Assembly: GCA_028284845.1 (NCBI GenBank)
Contig: JANQQY010000172.1
Coordinates: forward strand, 1-44,775
DNA from: Spirochaetales bacterium
GTDB taxonomy: Bacteria; Spirochaetota; Spirochaetia; DSM-27196; SLST01
Direction: 5' to 3'
Length of the DNA: 44,775 nucleotides
The position numbers and the translations under genes are program-made. How positions within the stretch are numbered: position 1 is the stretch's first letter; every line of letters starts with the position of its first letter. Below, one piece after another: positions 39,015 to 44,775 of this stretch. The notes beneath the pieces are model-generated. The model had not been told where the DNA came from, made no database searches, and saw nothing but the letters and a program-made list of their open reading frames with translations.

Positions 39015-40237
39015 TCTGGATTGCCATTGCTGGGTGTACCCTTGCCGCTTCGTTCTTCGCGGGGCTTGAGACCGGGCTCGTGAGCGCGAATCAATTCTCG
39101 CTCTACGCAAAAAAAGAGAAGGGCATCCTCTACGCACGCGCCGCCGACTTTCTGCTTCTCAAGCCGGAGCGTCTCCTATCAACCACGTTGATAGGAACCA
39201 ATATTTCGGTCGTCACCTCGGCGACGCTCCTCGCCAATTTCCTACGCCAGAGCGGCCCGGAGTGGTCGCGGTGGGTCGGGAGCATCGGGCTCGCCGTCGC
39301 GATGCTCATCTTCTCCGAAGTCGTTCCCAAGTCGTTCTTCCGACAGAATGCGGATACGGTTGCGGTCAGGCTCGCGCCGGTCCTCGTTGTCTTTTTTGTA
39401 CTCTTCTCGCCGCTCGCACTGATTCTGAATACGATTGTGAAAGGAATCCTCTGGATCACCGGACAGCTCGAGTCGAGTAACGAGGCGGTTAGTTCACGAC
39501 AGTCGCTTCGAACGCTTGTTCGCCTCAGCAGCCGGGAAGCCGGCATCCCCCTTGAGGACCAACGGATCGTTGAGGACATCTTCGACTTTCAGGATACCCT
39601 CGCACGCGAAGTGATGATTCAGATTCATCGGACGCTCTCCTGCCCCCGGTCAATGGATCATAAAGAGATTGTGATGCGAGCGACCGAGTGGAACGTTCGC
39701 TTTGTGCCGATCTACGACCAGAGAATCGACAATGTCTTGGGGTTCATCGATATTGCCGAGCTTGCCGTCTCTCCGTCGCTCGAACTCGATGAGATCATCC
39801 ATCCGCCTCGGTTCTTTCCCGACACAAAGCCAATACCCGACCTCCTTCTGGCCATGAACTCGGAGAAGCTTCGTGTCGTCTTCCTTTCGAATGAATACGG
39901 TCGCATCTCAGGAATCATCACCCCCACCGAGATCGTGGGAGAGATCATGGAGCGGCGGCCGGGTGGGACCGGACACCGGCTTGAAATTCGGCCGCTCGAG
40001 GAGGGCGGATATTCGATTCTGGGGCTTGCGGACGTAGAGGACGTGCGCCACGTTGCGGGAGTCATGATTCCTGACGGACCGTATGACACGCTTGGCGGGT
40101 ACCTCCTGACGCGCTTTGGCCGCATCCCGGAAGTGAATGAGTCGATTGCTGACGACAACGTCACCTACGTGGTAGAGGATCGTGACGATCTCCATATCAA
40201 GAGGGTGCGTGTGACGCCAACCACCGCGCCTGCATAG
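39011..40237 (+). CDS. HlyC/CorC-family CNNM-CBS transporter-associated protein (second)
   Basis: Paralogue of the preceding gene, 408 aa, with the same order: DUF21/CNNM membrane domain (FFAGLETGLVSANQFSLYA, FSEVVPKSFFRQNAD), CBS pair (RTLSCPRSMDHKEIVMRATEWNV ... VVFLSNEYGRISGIITPTEIVGEIM) and CorC_HlyC tail (VAGVMIPDGPYDTLGGYLLTRFGRIPEVNESI). The membrane motif EVVPK replaces EMTPK in the first copy. Translation is coupled to the first gene by the ATGA overlap. A heteromeric complex of the two is likely. Confidence 0.91.
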   Translation: MIWIAIAGCTLAASFFAGLETGLVSANQFSLYAKKEKGILYARAADFLLLKPERLLSTTLIGTNISVVTSATLLANFLRQSGPEWSRWVGSIGLAVAMLIFSEVVPKSFFRQNADTVAVRLAPVLVVFFVLFSPLALILNTIVKGILWITGQLESSNEAVSSRQSLRTLVRLSSREAGIPLEDQRIVEDIFDFQDTLAREVMIQIHRTLSCPRSMDHKEIVMRATEWNVRFVPIYDQRIDNVLGFIDIAELAVSPSLELDEIIHPPRFFPDTKPIPDLLLAMNSEKLRVVFLSNEYGRISGIITPTEIVGEIMERRPGGTGHRLEIRPLEEGGYSILGLADVEDVRHVAGVMIPDGPYDTLGGYLLTRFGRIPEVNESIADDNVTYVVEDRDDLHIKRVRVTPTTAPA

Positions 40238-40275
40238 GCGCCTGCCCCAGACGCGGAGGGACGCGTCGGAACTGC

Positions 40276-41214
40276 CTACAGTTCGGCGATGAACTGCAGA
40301 ATGATCTCGCCCGTGATCTCGGGCCACTCAACATGAGGCAGATGCCCGCACTCCGGTATTGCCTGGAGTGAGCTACCCGGGATCGCCCGATTGAACCGGG
40401 CCGCCCAACTGAAGTCGAGTACTCGATCCTCTGCGCCCCAGATGATAAGCGTCGGGACATCGATCGATCGCAGTTCCTCCGGCTCAAGATGATCGGTGAC
40501 GACGTGGCGTGTGATGCTTGCGAGCGCCGGGAGTGCGTTCTCCGTGTGGAACGTTGCATTGGCAAGGTAGTTCACATAGTCGTCAGGAATACGATCGGGA
40601 TTGGCGAAGACCTGCGTGCGGATCGCCGCCCGCATGACAGTCTCGTTGTGGAGTGTCATTCCGGCGTCCACAAGCATGCCGGTATCCGCCAGGAACTCGA
40701 TGATCGCGCCCGCCTCGTCCGGTAGGCCATACGGCGCGATCAGGATCAGCGCCTCGAGCCCGGATGGGTCTCTCGATGCGAATCGCGAAGCGATCATGCC
40801 ACCCATCGAATGCCCAACAAGGACGTAGCGCTCCAGCTCAAGCGCTTCGAGGAACGCTTCAAGGAATGCGACATAGCCGTCCAGCGTGTAGACGGTGTCG
40901 CGCTTCTGCGAGTATCCGCTCCCAGGGAGGTCGGGAGCAATCAGGCGCGTCTGAGAGCCAAGGCCCTCCCGCAAGAAACGTGCCTCGAAACCGGTCCCCG
41001 AATACCCGTGCACCAGGACGATAGGCGTCCTCTGGAGTTCGGTGCCGGGATAGTCGATGTAGTGAATGCGGTCGCCGCCAATGTCGAGGAAGCCGGCGTA
41101 GTCTTCGGGGTAGCTTTCGACAACAAGAGCCTCGTTTGACGCGCACGAGAAGACCAGCGCCGACGTGATGATTGCCAATCCGGCTCGGACGAGGGCTCTA
41201 TTGTAGTTCTTCAT
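40276..41214 (-). CDS. Alpha/beta hydrolase, predicted lipoprotein
   Basis: Serine hydrolase of 312 aa. Seen: basic N-terminus, hydrophobic core and possible lipobox LVFSC with C24, so membrane-anchored; oxyanion motif VLVHGYSGTG, nucleophile S136 in GHSMGG, acid D263 (IIWGAEDRV) and base H291 (ECGHLPHVEWP). The whole fits the esterase/lipase/haloalkane-dehalogenase-like fold; substrate unknown. The frame is open 15 codons further upstream, but the ATG at 41214 gives a proper signal peptide. Divergent from the AIM24 cluster across 115 bp. Confidence 0.89.
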   Translation of the reverse strand: MKNYNRALVRAGLAIITSALVFSCASNEALVVESYPEDYAGFLDIGGDRIHYIDYPGTELQRTPIVLVHGYSGTGFEARFLREGLGSQTRLIAPDLPGSGYSQKRDTVYTLDGYVAFLEAFLEALELERYVLVGHSMGGMIASRFASRDPSGLEALILIAPYGLPDEAGAIIEFLADTGMLVDAGMTLHNETVMRAAIRTQVFANPDRIPDDYVNYLANATFHTENALPALASITRHVVTDHLEPEELRSIDVPTLIIWGAEDRVLDFSWAARFNRAIPGSSLQAIPECGHLPHVEWPEITGEIILQFIAEL

Positions 41215-41283
41215 CTGCTCAGCCGATTTGAGTCTACCATCCTGGGAGTCTTCCGCCACCTGCCGAGGGATTAGTCATCAAAA

Positions 41284-41292
41284 TGTTACAAT
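41284..41292 (+). promoter_or_regulatory. Extended -10 promoter of the AIM24 cluster
   Basis: TGT-TACAAT forms an extended -10 (TGn plus a five-of-six hexamer) 37 bases before the first AIM24 ATG. There is no recognisable -35, as often with extended -10 promoters. The gene itself has an AAGGAGAGG ribosome site. Confidence 0.45.
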
Positions 41293-41329
41293 CGACAGAA
41301 ATCTTGGTTCATACCAGAAGGAGAGGCGA

Positions 41330-41995
41330 ATGAAAACGGAGATTCAAGGCAGTCCGTCGTTCAGTCACGTCCACATCGATCTCTCGCCCGGCGAGAGAGT
41401 CATCGTTGAGGCGGGGGCGATGCAGTCGATGTCGGCAGAGCTCGGCATGAAGGCGAAGTCGAACGGCGGATTCTTCTCGGCACTTGGCAAAAAGGTGTTT
41501 GGCGGTGAGTCGTTCTTTGTGAATCACTTCACCAATGAGTCGAGCGCTCCGCAGCGGGTGACGATTGCCCAGGACGTTCCCGGTGAAGTGATTGAGATGC
41601 AGATTCGAGAGGGACAGGACATTTCGTTGCAGCGCGGCACCTACCTTGCGAGCACGGATGGCGTACGGATTAAGACAAGCTGGGCCGGATTCGTGAGCTG
41701 GTTTTCCGGCGAGGGGCTGGTCAAGCTCAGGGCGACGGGAAGCGGCACACTCTGGTTCGGTGCCTACGGTGGCATCGTCACCCGCGAGGTGCGAGGCGAC
41801 CTCAAGGTCGACGATGGTCATCTCGTTGCCTATGACTCGAGTCTGAAGCTCAAGCTTGCGCTTGCGGGTGGACTCTTCGCGAGCATGTTTGGTGGAGAGG
41901 GTCTTGTCACACGACTCATTGGCAACGGGACGGTCTACATCCAGACTCGTAGCATCAAAGGCCTGGCCTCATGGCTCAATCCAAAGTTCCGGTAG
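41330..41995 (+). CDS. AIM24 family protein (TIGR00266), first of three
   Basis: Protein of 221 aa of the AIM24 beta-rich family; function in bacteria is not established. Seen: no signal peptide, N-terminal GERVIVEAGAMQSMSAELGMKAKSNGG, central FGGESFFVNHFTN and a second half with WFSGEGLVKLRATGSGTLWFGAYGGIV and FGGEGLVTRLIGNGTVYIQTRS, the internally repeated strands typical of the family. AAGGAGAGG precedes the ATG at 41330; an upstream extension of the frame lacks any site. First gene of a tandem triplet. Confidence 0.88.
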   Translation: MKTEIQGSPSFSHVHIDLSPGERVIVEAGAMQSMSAELGMKAKSNGGFFSALGKKVFGGESFFVNHFTNESSAPQRVTIAQDVPGEVIEMQIREGQDISLQRGTYLASTDGVRIKTSWAGFVSWFSGEGLVKLRATGSGTLWFGAYGGIVTREVRGDLKVDDGHLVAYDSSLKLKLALAGGLFASMFGGEGLVTRLIGNGTVYIQTRSIKGLASWLNPKFR

Positions 41996-42004
41996 GAGGG
42001 TCGC

Positions 42005-42691
42005 ATGAACGTTGAAATCTTGACACGTCCCGCGAATGCGGCTGCGAAGGTGAGTCTCGGTTCCGGTGAGACCTGCACGACGGAGGGCGGCGCAATGATC
42101 GCGATGTCGTCCGATATGAGCGTTGATACCCGCGTCAGCAAGAAAGAGGGAGGCGGTCTCCTCAAGGGCCTTGCCCGTCGTCTTGGCGGCGAAGGCATCT
42201 TTATGAACCACTTCACTGCCGGTGGATCTGGTGGTGAGCTTTACCTGGCATCGCCGTTGCCGGGCGACATGGAGGTCATCGAGCTCGATGGGGCACACGG
42301 ACTCCAGGTGCAGAATTCCAGCTTTGTTGCGCACGAGACCGGCGTTGAGATGAACATCAGCTGGGGTGGTGCCAAGAACCTCTTCAGCGGTGAAAGCCTG
42401 ATCTGGCTCAGCATGACAGGCAGAGGGAAGGTCATCATCAACGCGTTTGGTGCCATCTATCCGGTAGAGGTCGACGGCGAATACATCGTTGATACCGGCA
42501 ACATCGCCGCCTTTGAGGACACTCTCGAGTTCAAGATCAGCAAGGGCGGACGTACCCTTGTCGGGGCCTTTGCCGGTGGTGAGGGTCTCGTCTGCCGCTT
42601 CCAGGGGATGGGCACTGTCTGGTGTCAGACACACGCCGATCGCGCCTTTGGTGCGAAGCTCACCCCGCACCTCGTCCCAAAGAAGAACTAA
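42005..42691 (+). CDS. AIM24 family protein (TIGR00266), second of three
   Basis: Paralogue of 228 aa. Seen: SLGSGETCTTEGGAMIAMSSDMSVDTRVSK, GGEGIFMNHFTAGGSGG, the strand MNISWGGAKNLFSGESLIWLSMTGRGKVIINAFGAIYPVEVDGEYIVDTGNIAAFEDTLEF and GGEGLVCRFQGMGTVWCQTHAD. It contains the family tandem halves and two cysteines near the C-terminal end. The ATG follows the first gene by nine bases with GGAGG in the gap, so the genes are one operon. Confidence 0.88.
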   Translation: MNVEILTRPANAAAKVSLGSGETCTTEGGAMIAMSSDMSVDTRVSKKEGGGLLKGLARRLGGEGIFMNHFTAGGSGGELYLASPLPGDMEVIELDGAHGLQVQNSSFVAHETGVEMNISWGGAKNLFSGESLIWLSMTGRGKVIINAFGAIYPVEVDGEYIVDTGNIAAFEDTLEFKISKGGRTLVGAFAGGEGLVCRFQGMGTVWCQTHADRAFGAKLTPHLVPKKN

Positions 42692-42701
42692 GGAGCATCT
42701 C

Positions 42702-43388
42702 ATGACGACAGAACGGACAGACTTTCCACATGAGATCGTTGCCGCTCCTGACTACGGTATGGTGAACGTGACGATACCGGCCGGCAAGACGCTCCAAGTC
42801 GAAGCGAGTGCCATGGCATGGATGGATTCGTCCCTCACCATGAAAACCAAGATGAAGGGCGGACTGAAGCGCCTTCTGACCGGCGAGAAGCTCTTTATCA
42901 ACAGCTTCACCGCGGAGAGTGAGCAGGCTGCGATCGGGATTGCCCCGGGTACGCCCGGAGATCTCGCCCACGTCTACCTCGAGAACGAGACCATCTTTCT
43001 GCAAAACTCCTCCTACCTCGCCTCGAGTCCTGAGCTCGAGGTGGCCGCCGAGTTCCAAGGCTTCAAGGGGTTCTTTTCCGGAGAGAAGCTCTTTATGGTC
43101 CGATGCTCCGGAACCGGCGATCTCTGGTTCAACACCTTTGGATCGATCATCGAGATCGATGTGACCGGGAACTACGTCGTTGATACCGGCCATATCGTAG
43201 GGTTCACGGAAGGACTCTCCTTCGACGTGCGCCCCGTGGCCGGGATGAAGAGCCTCTTCTTCTCCGGCGAAGGTCTCGTCTGCCGCTTCAGCGGCCAGGG
43301 AAAGGTCTGGATTCAATCGCGCAAGAATCCGGCATTCATCCGATGGGCCGATCAGTTCCGCAGGGTTGAGAAGAAGAACGACTCGTAG
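42702..43388 (+). CDS. AIM24 family protein (TIGR00266), third of three
   Basis: Paralogue of 228 aa. Seen: IPAGKTLQVEASAMAWMDSSLTMKTKMKGG, LTGEKLFINSFTAES, FQGFKGFFSGEKLFMVRCSGTGDLWFNTFGSIIEIDVTGNYVVDTGHIVGF and FSGEGLVCRFSGQGKVWIQSRK. It is closer to the second copy than to the first in the GNYVVDTGHIV region. The ATG at 42702 has AAGGAG; an open extension upstream would lie inside gene two. A strong hairpin follows the stop at eight bases. Confidence 0.88.
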   Translation: MTTERTDFPHEIVAAPDYGMVNVTIPAGKTLQVEASAMAWMDSSLTMKTKMKGGLKRLLTGEKLFINSFTAESEQAAIGIAPGTPGDLAHVYLENETIFLQNSSYLASSPELEVAAEFQGFKGFFSGEKLFMVRCSGTGDLWFNTFGSIIEIDVTGNYVVDTGHIVGFTEGLSFDVRPVAGMKSLFFSGEGLVCRFSGQGKVWIQSRKNPAFIRWADQFRRVEKKNDS

Positions 43389-43396
43389 ATCCATTG

Positions 43397-43425
43397 GCCG
43401 GTCGCGATTCACTGTCGCGGCCGGC
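43397..43425 (+). terminator. Stem-loop at the end of the AIM24 cluster
   Basis: GCCGGTCGCGA, seven-base loop, TCGCGGCCGGC: an 11-bp GC-rich stem with one T-G wobble, starting eight bases after the last AIM24 stop. The stem can be extended by a further G-T and T-A pair. No T-run follows, so it may be a Rho-independent-like pause site, an mRNA-end stabiliser or the 3' end of the operon. Confidence 0.55.
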
Positions 43426-43457
43426 TACGTTCCATTGGGAAGCGGCATGTCTTGCGA

Positions 43458-43607
43458 AGTGTCACGAAGCCTGTTGGTCCGACCGAATGCAGGTCCTTTA
43501 GGCAGAGCGAGTTGCGAGGCATCGTGCTGCGAGCTGCAGAGTCGATGAGCGTATCTATCGCGCGCGTCGTAATCTAACCGAAATGGACCAACAGGCTTCG
43601 TGACACT
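43458..43607 (-). mobile_element. MITE-like element, copy B (150 bp, inverted relative to copy A)
   Basis: Same 23-base terminal inverted repeats as the element at 33620-33769 and exactly the same length. The interior is the reverse complement of copy A with about 23 differences in 104 positions by hand count and no gap. No open frame is preserved between copies. Because the ends are identical in all four instances while the interiors have drifted, the ends appear to be under selection or were recently homogenised. Confidence 0.8.
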
Positions 43608-43673
43608 ACCCACGTCTTGGCGGTAGGGATAGGGCCTCACTCAGAGCGTGCCACGCATTTTGTACCTTTTTAC

Positions 43674-43703
43674 TTGACTATCTAAAGTGACTTACTGTAC
43701 TAA
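43674..43703 (+). promoter_or_regulatory. Promoter of the thiS-thiF operon, very short or no leader
   Basis: TTGACT (43674-43679), 18-bp spacer, TACTAA (43698-43703), with ACTAAT one base further as an alternative -10. The ATG follows seven to eight bases later and no Shine-Dalgarno lies in between. Confidence 0.5.
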
Positions 43704-43711
43704 TAGCGCAT

Positions 43712-43918
43712 ATGAAAGTCGTGGTTAATGGAACGGAGAAGGATCTCACCGACGGGCTGACGGTCATCAAGCTCCTGGAGCAGGAGAACATTGAGTCTCC
43801 CGATATGGTGAGTGTTCAGGTAAACCGCAAGATTCTTCAGCGTGAGGCCTTTGACACCACCGAGTTGCAGGACTCGGACTCCATCGAGTTTCTCTACTTC
43901 ATGGGCGGAGGCGCGTAG
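43712..43918 (+). CDS. thiS: ThiS/MoaD-like sulfur-carrier protein with C-terminal Gly-Gly-Gly-Ala
   Basis: Ubiquitin-fold sulfur carrier of 68 aa. Seen: MKVVVNG start, LTDGLTVIKLLEQ, VNRKILQREAF, DSIEFLYFMGGGA end. In ThiS the free C-terminal Gly-Gly becomes the thiocarboxylate. Here an Ala follows, so the carrier would need trimming before activation. This is the arrangement reported for HcyS of the Wolinella protein-thiocarboxylate methionine pathway, in which the metalloprotease HcyD removes the Ala. The downstream gene is the activating enzyme, starting at the very next base. Thiamine (ThiS) function is the alternative; no thiG or thiH is in view. Confidence 0.88.
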   Translation: MKVVVNGTEKDLTDGLTVIKLLEQENIESPDMVSVQVNRKILQREAFDTTELQDSDSIEFLYFMGGGA

Positions 43919-44775
43919 ATGCCCTTCAGTGACGATCAGGTTCAACGATACAGCAGACATATTCTGCTCAAAGGTGTTGGCGGCAAGGGGCAGCGGAAGC
44001 TTCTCCAGTCCCGCGTCCTCGTTGTTGGAACGGGCGGCCTTGGTAGCCCTATTTCGCTCTATCTCGCCGCCGCAGGCGTCGGTACCATTGGTCTCGTCGA
44101 TGCGGATACCGTCGATCTCTCAAATCTCCAGCGCCAGGTGATCCACCATACGCCCGATGTTGGCAGGCCCAAGGTTGAATCGGCGGCCGCAAAGATCGCT
44201 GAGATCAACCCCGATGTGACTGTCGAGACGCACAACTACCGGATCAATGCGGAGAACGCGATTGATCTCGTCTCACGCTACGACTTCATCATCGAGGGCA
44301 CGGACAATTTCCCCACCAAGTTTTTGGTCAATGATGCCTGCATCCTGGCAGACCGCCCCTTCAACCAGGGCGGAATCCTTCGGTTTCAAGGCCAGACGAT
44401 GACTCATGTTCCCGGCAGCGCGAGCTATCGGTGCGTCTATCCGTCGCCACCGCCGGCCGGCGCGGTTCCAACCTGTAGTGAGGCCGGCGTCCTTGGCGCC
44501 GTTGCGGGAATGCTCGGAACGATGCAGGCGACTGAGGCGCTCAAGTACCTCCTTGGCATTGGAGAGCTCCTCGTCAATCGCGTGCTCTTCTTTGACGCGC
44601 TTACGATGCAGCAGCGCATCGTGGATGTGCAGCCAACCGAGTACGGGGCCGTCGCTGCGCAGAATACGAAGATCACCGAGCTGGTCGAGTACGAACAGGG
44701 TGCCTGCGACCTCGACCTTGAGCAGCAGTACGGTGCGCCCAAAGTCGCGGTCGATTCGATCTCTGTAGGCGATTC
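43919..44775 (+). CDS. thiF: ThiF/MoeB/HesA-family sulfur-carrier adenylyltransferase (3' end cut by window)
   Basis: E1-like enzyme that adenylates the carrier's C-terminal glycine; 285 codons are present. Seen: opening RYSRHILLKGVGGKGQRKL, ATP-binding GTGGLGS (37-43), DADTVDLSNLQRQVIH, EGTDNFPTKFLVNDAC and RPFNQGGILRFQGQTMTHV. The usual zinc CxxC of MoeB is altered: SYRC has Ser169 where the first Cys normally sits and C172 remains, followed by C186 (VPTCSEAGVLG). After about residue 255 the sequence (QPTEYGAVAAQNTKITELVEYEQGACDLE) leaves the core fold; what follows is outside the window. Start ATG adjoins the carrier stop (TAGATG). Confidence 0.9.
   Translation, partial: MPFSDDQVQRYSRHILLKGVGGKGQRKLLQSRVLVVGTGGLGSPISLYLAAAGVGTIGLVDADTVDLSNLQRQVIHHTPDVGRPKVESAAAKIAEINPDVTVETHNYRINAENAIDLVSRYDFIIEGTDNFPTKFLVNDACILADRPFNQGGILRFQGQTMTHVPGSASYRCVYPSPPPAGAVPTCSEAGVLGAVAGMLGTMQATEALKYLLGIGELLVNRVLFFDALTMQQRIVDVQPTEYGAVAAQNTKITELVEYEQGACDLDLEQQYGAPKVAVDSISVGD

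Larger units (their letters stand above)
43389..43711. other. Intergenic region with hairpin, MITE copy B and the thiS promoter
   Basis: A 323-bp gap without a gene. In order it holds the 11-bp-stem hairpin (43397-43425), the second 150-bp inverted-repeat element (43458-43607) and the promoter of the sulfur-carrier gene (43674-43703). I see no further structure between 43608 and 43670. Confidence 0.8.

Noticed and set aside
37758..40237. Treating the CBS-domain pair as haemolysins
   Set aside because: The DUF21-CBS-CorC architecture is that of metal-homeostasis proteins; the haemolysin name is historical and nothing in the sequence supports a toxin.
1..44775. CRISPR arrays, tRNA or rRNA genes, and transposase genes
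   Set aside because: Looked for and not seen; the only repeats found are the two 150-bp elements and local palindromes.

Overview
The window is a gene-dense bacterial chromosome segment with GC of about 60 percent by eye. It holds 41 protein-coding genes on both strands, two of them cut by the window edges. I saw no rRNA, tRNA, CRISPR array, transposase gene or phage gene. The lineage is best read as Spirochaetota. Three exported proteins have signal peptides ending in Ala/Gly-Gly or Ala-Thr-Gly without a lipobox cysteine (AFATGTTE, AFAGGRQE, AVAGGAAD), a pattern I associate with Spirochaeta-like genomes, and a CheX-type phosphatase is present. This is inference. A 2-oxoglutarate dehydrogenase operon and a chaperone-usher cluster would both be unusual for an anaerobic spirochaete.

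Layout. 1-3234 (minus): a peptide/nickel-type ABC importer operon (binding protein, DppC-type permease, ATPase). 3371-4444 (minus): an L-idonate-5-dehydrogenase-like enzyme, divergent from a membrane-anchored peptidoglycan amidase (4547-5536). 5553-7164 (minus): AlkC-type DNA glycosylase and an AHSA1/SRPBCC protein. 7301-11871 (plus): a complete small chaperone-usher pilus operon (pilin, chaperone, usher, two-domain tip-like subunit). 11969-18726 (minus): a TCA operon sucA-sucB-lpd-gltA behind one good promoter. 18821-22617: an exported rhodanese, a DMT permease, and a three-gene signalling module (membrane PAS-Hpt-HATPase kinase, CheX, CheY). 22719-25224: a type I sulfatase, arsenite methyltransferase and an AbrB-type regulator with a Cys-Cys pair. 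25344-30525: sulfur metabolism (MetZ, OsmC, CysM) followed by a sulfonate/nitrate-type ABC importer. 30588-33578: YdjC deacetylase and a GH3 glycosidase. 33882-37687: a TetR-controlled ABC-2 exporter operon. 37758-40237: two CorC/HlyC-like CBS proteins. 40276-41214 (minus): a lipoprotein alpha/beta hydrolase. 41330-43388: three tandem AIM24-family genes. 43712-end: a ThiS-like sulfur carrier and a ThiF/MoeB-like activating enzyme.

Most interesting signals. (1) Two 150-bp elements (33620-33769 and 43458-43607) lie in opposite orientation, share identical 23-bp terminal inverted repeats and have about 78 percent identical interiors; they look like an undescribed MITE family. (2) The ThiS-like carrier ends Gly-Gly-Gly-Ala, so its di-glycine is capped as in the HcyS carrier of protein-thiocarboxylate methionine synthesis. 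(3) A compact chaperone-usher locus lies in an apparent spirochaete. (4) Several genes without a Shine-Dalgarno site have a promoter whose -10 box ends exactly six bases before the start codon, which implies leaderless mRNAs. (5) An AbrB regulator with vicinal cysteines is operonic with arsM. (6) A CheA-like kinase lacking CheW-binding domains is paired with its own CheX and CheY.
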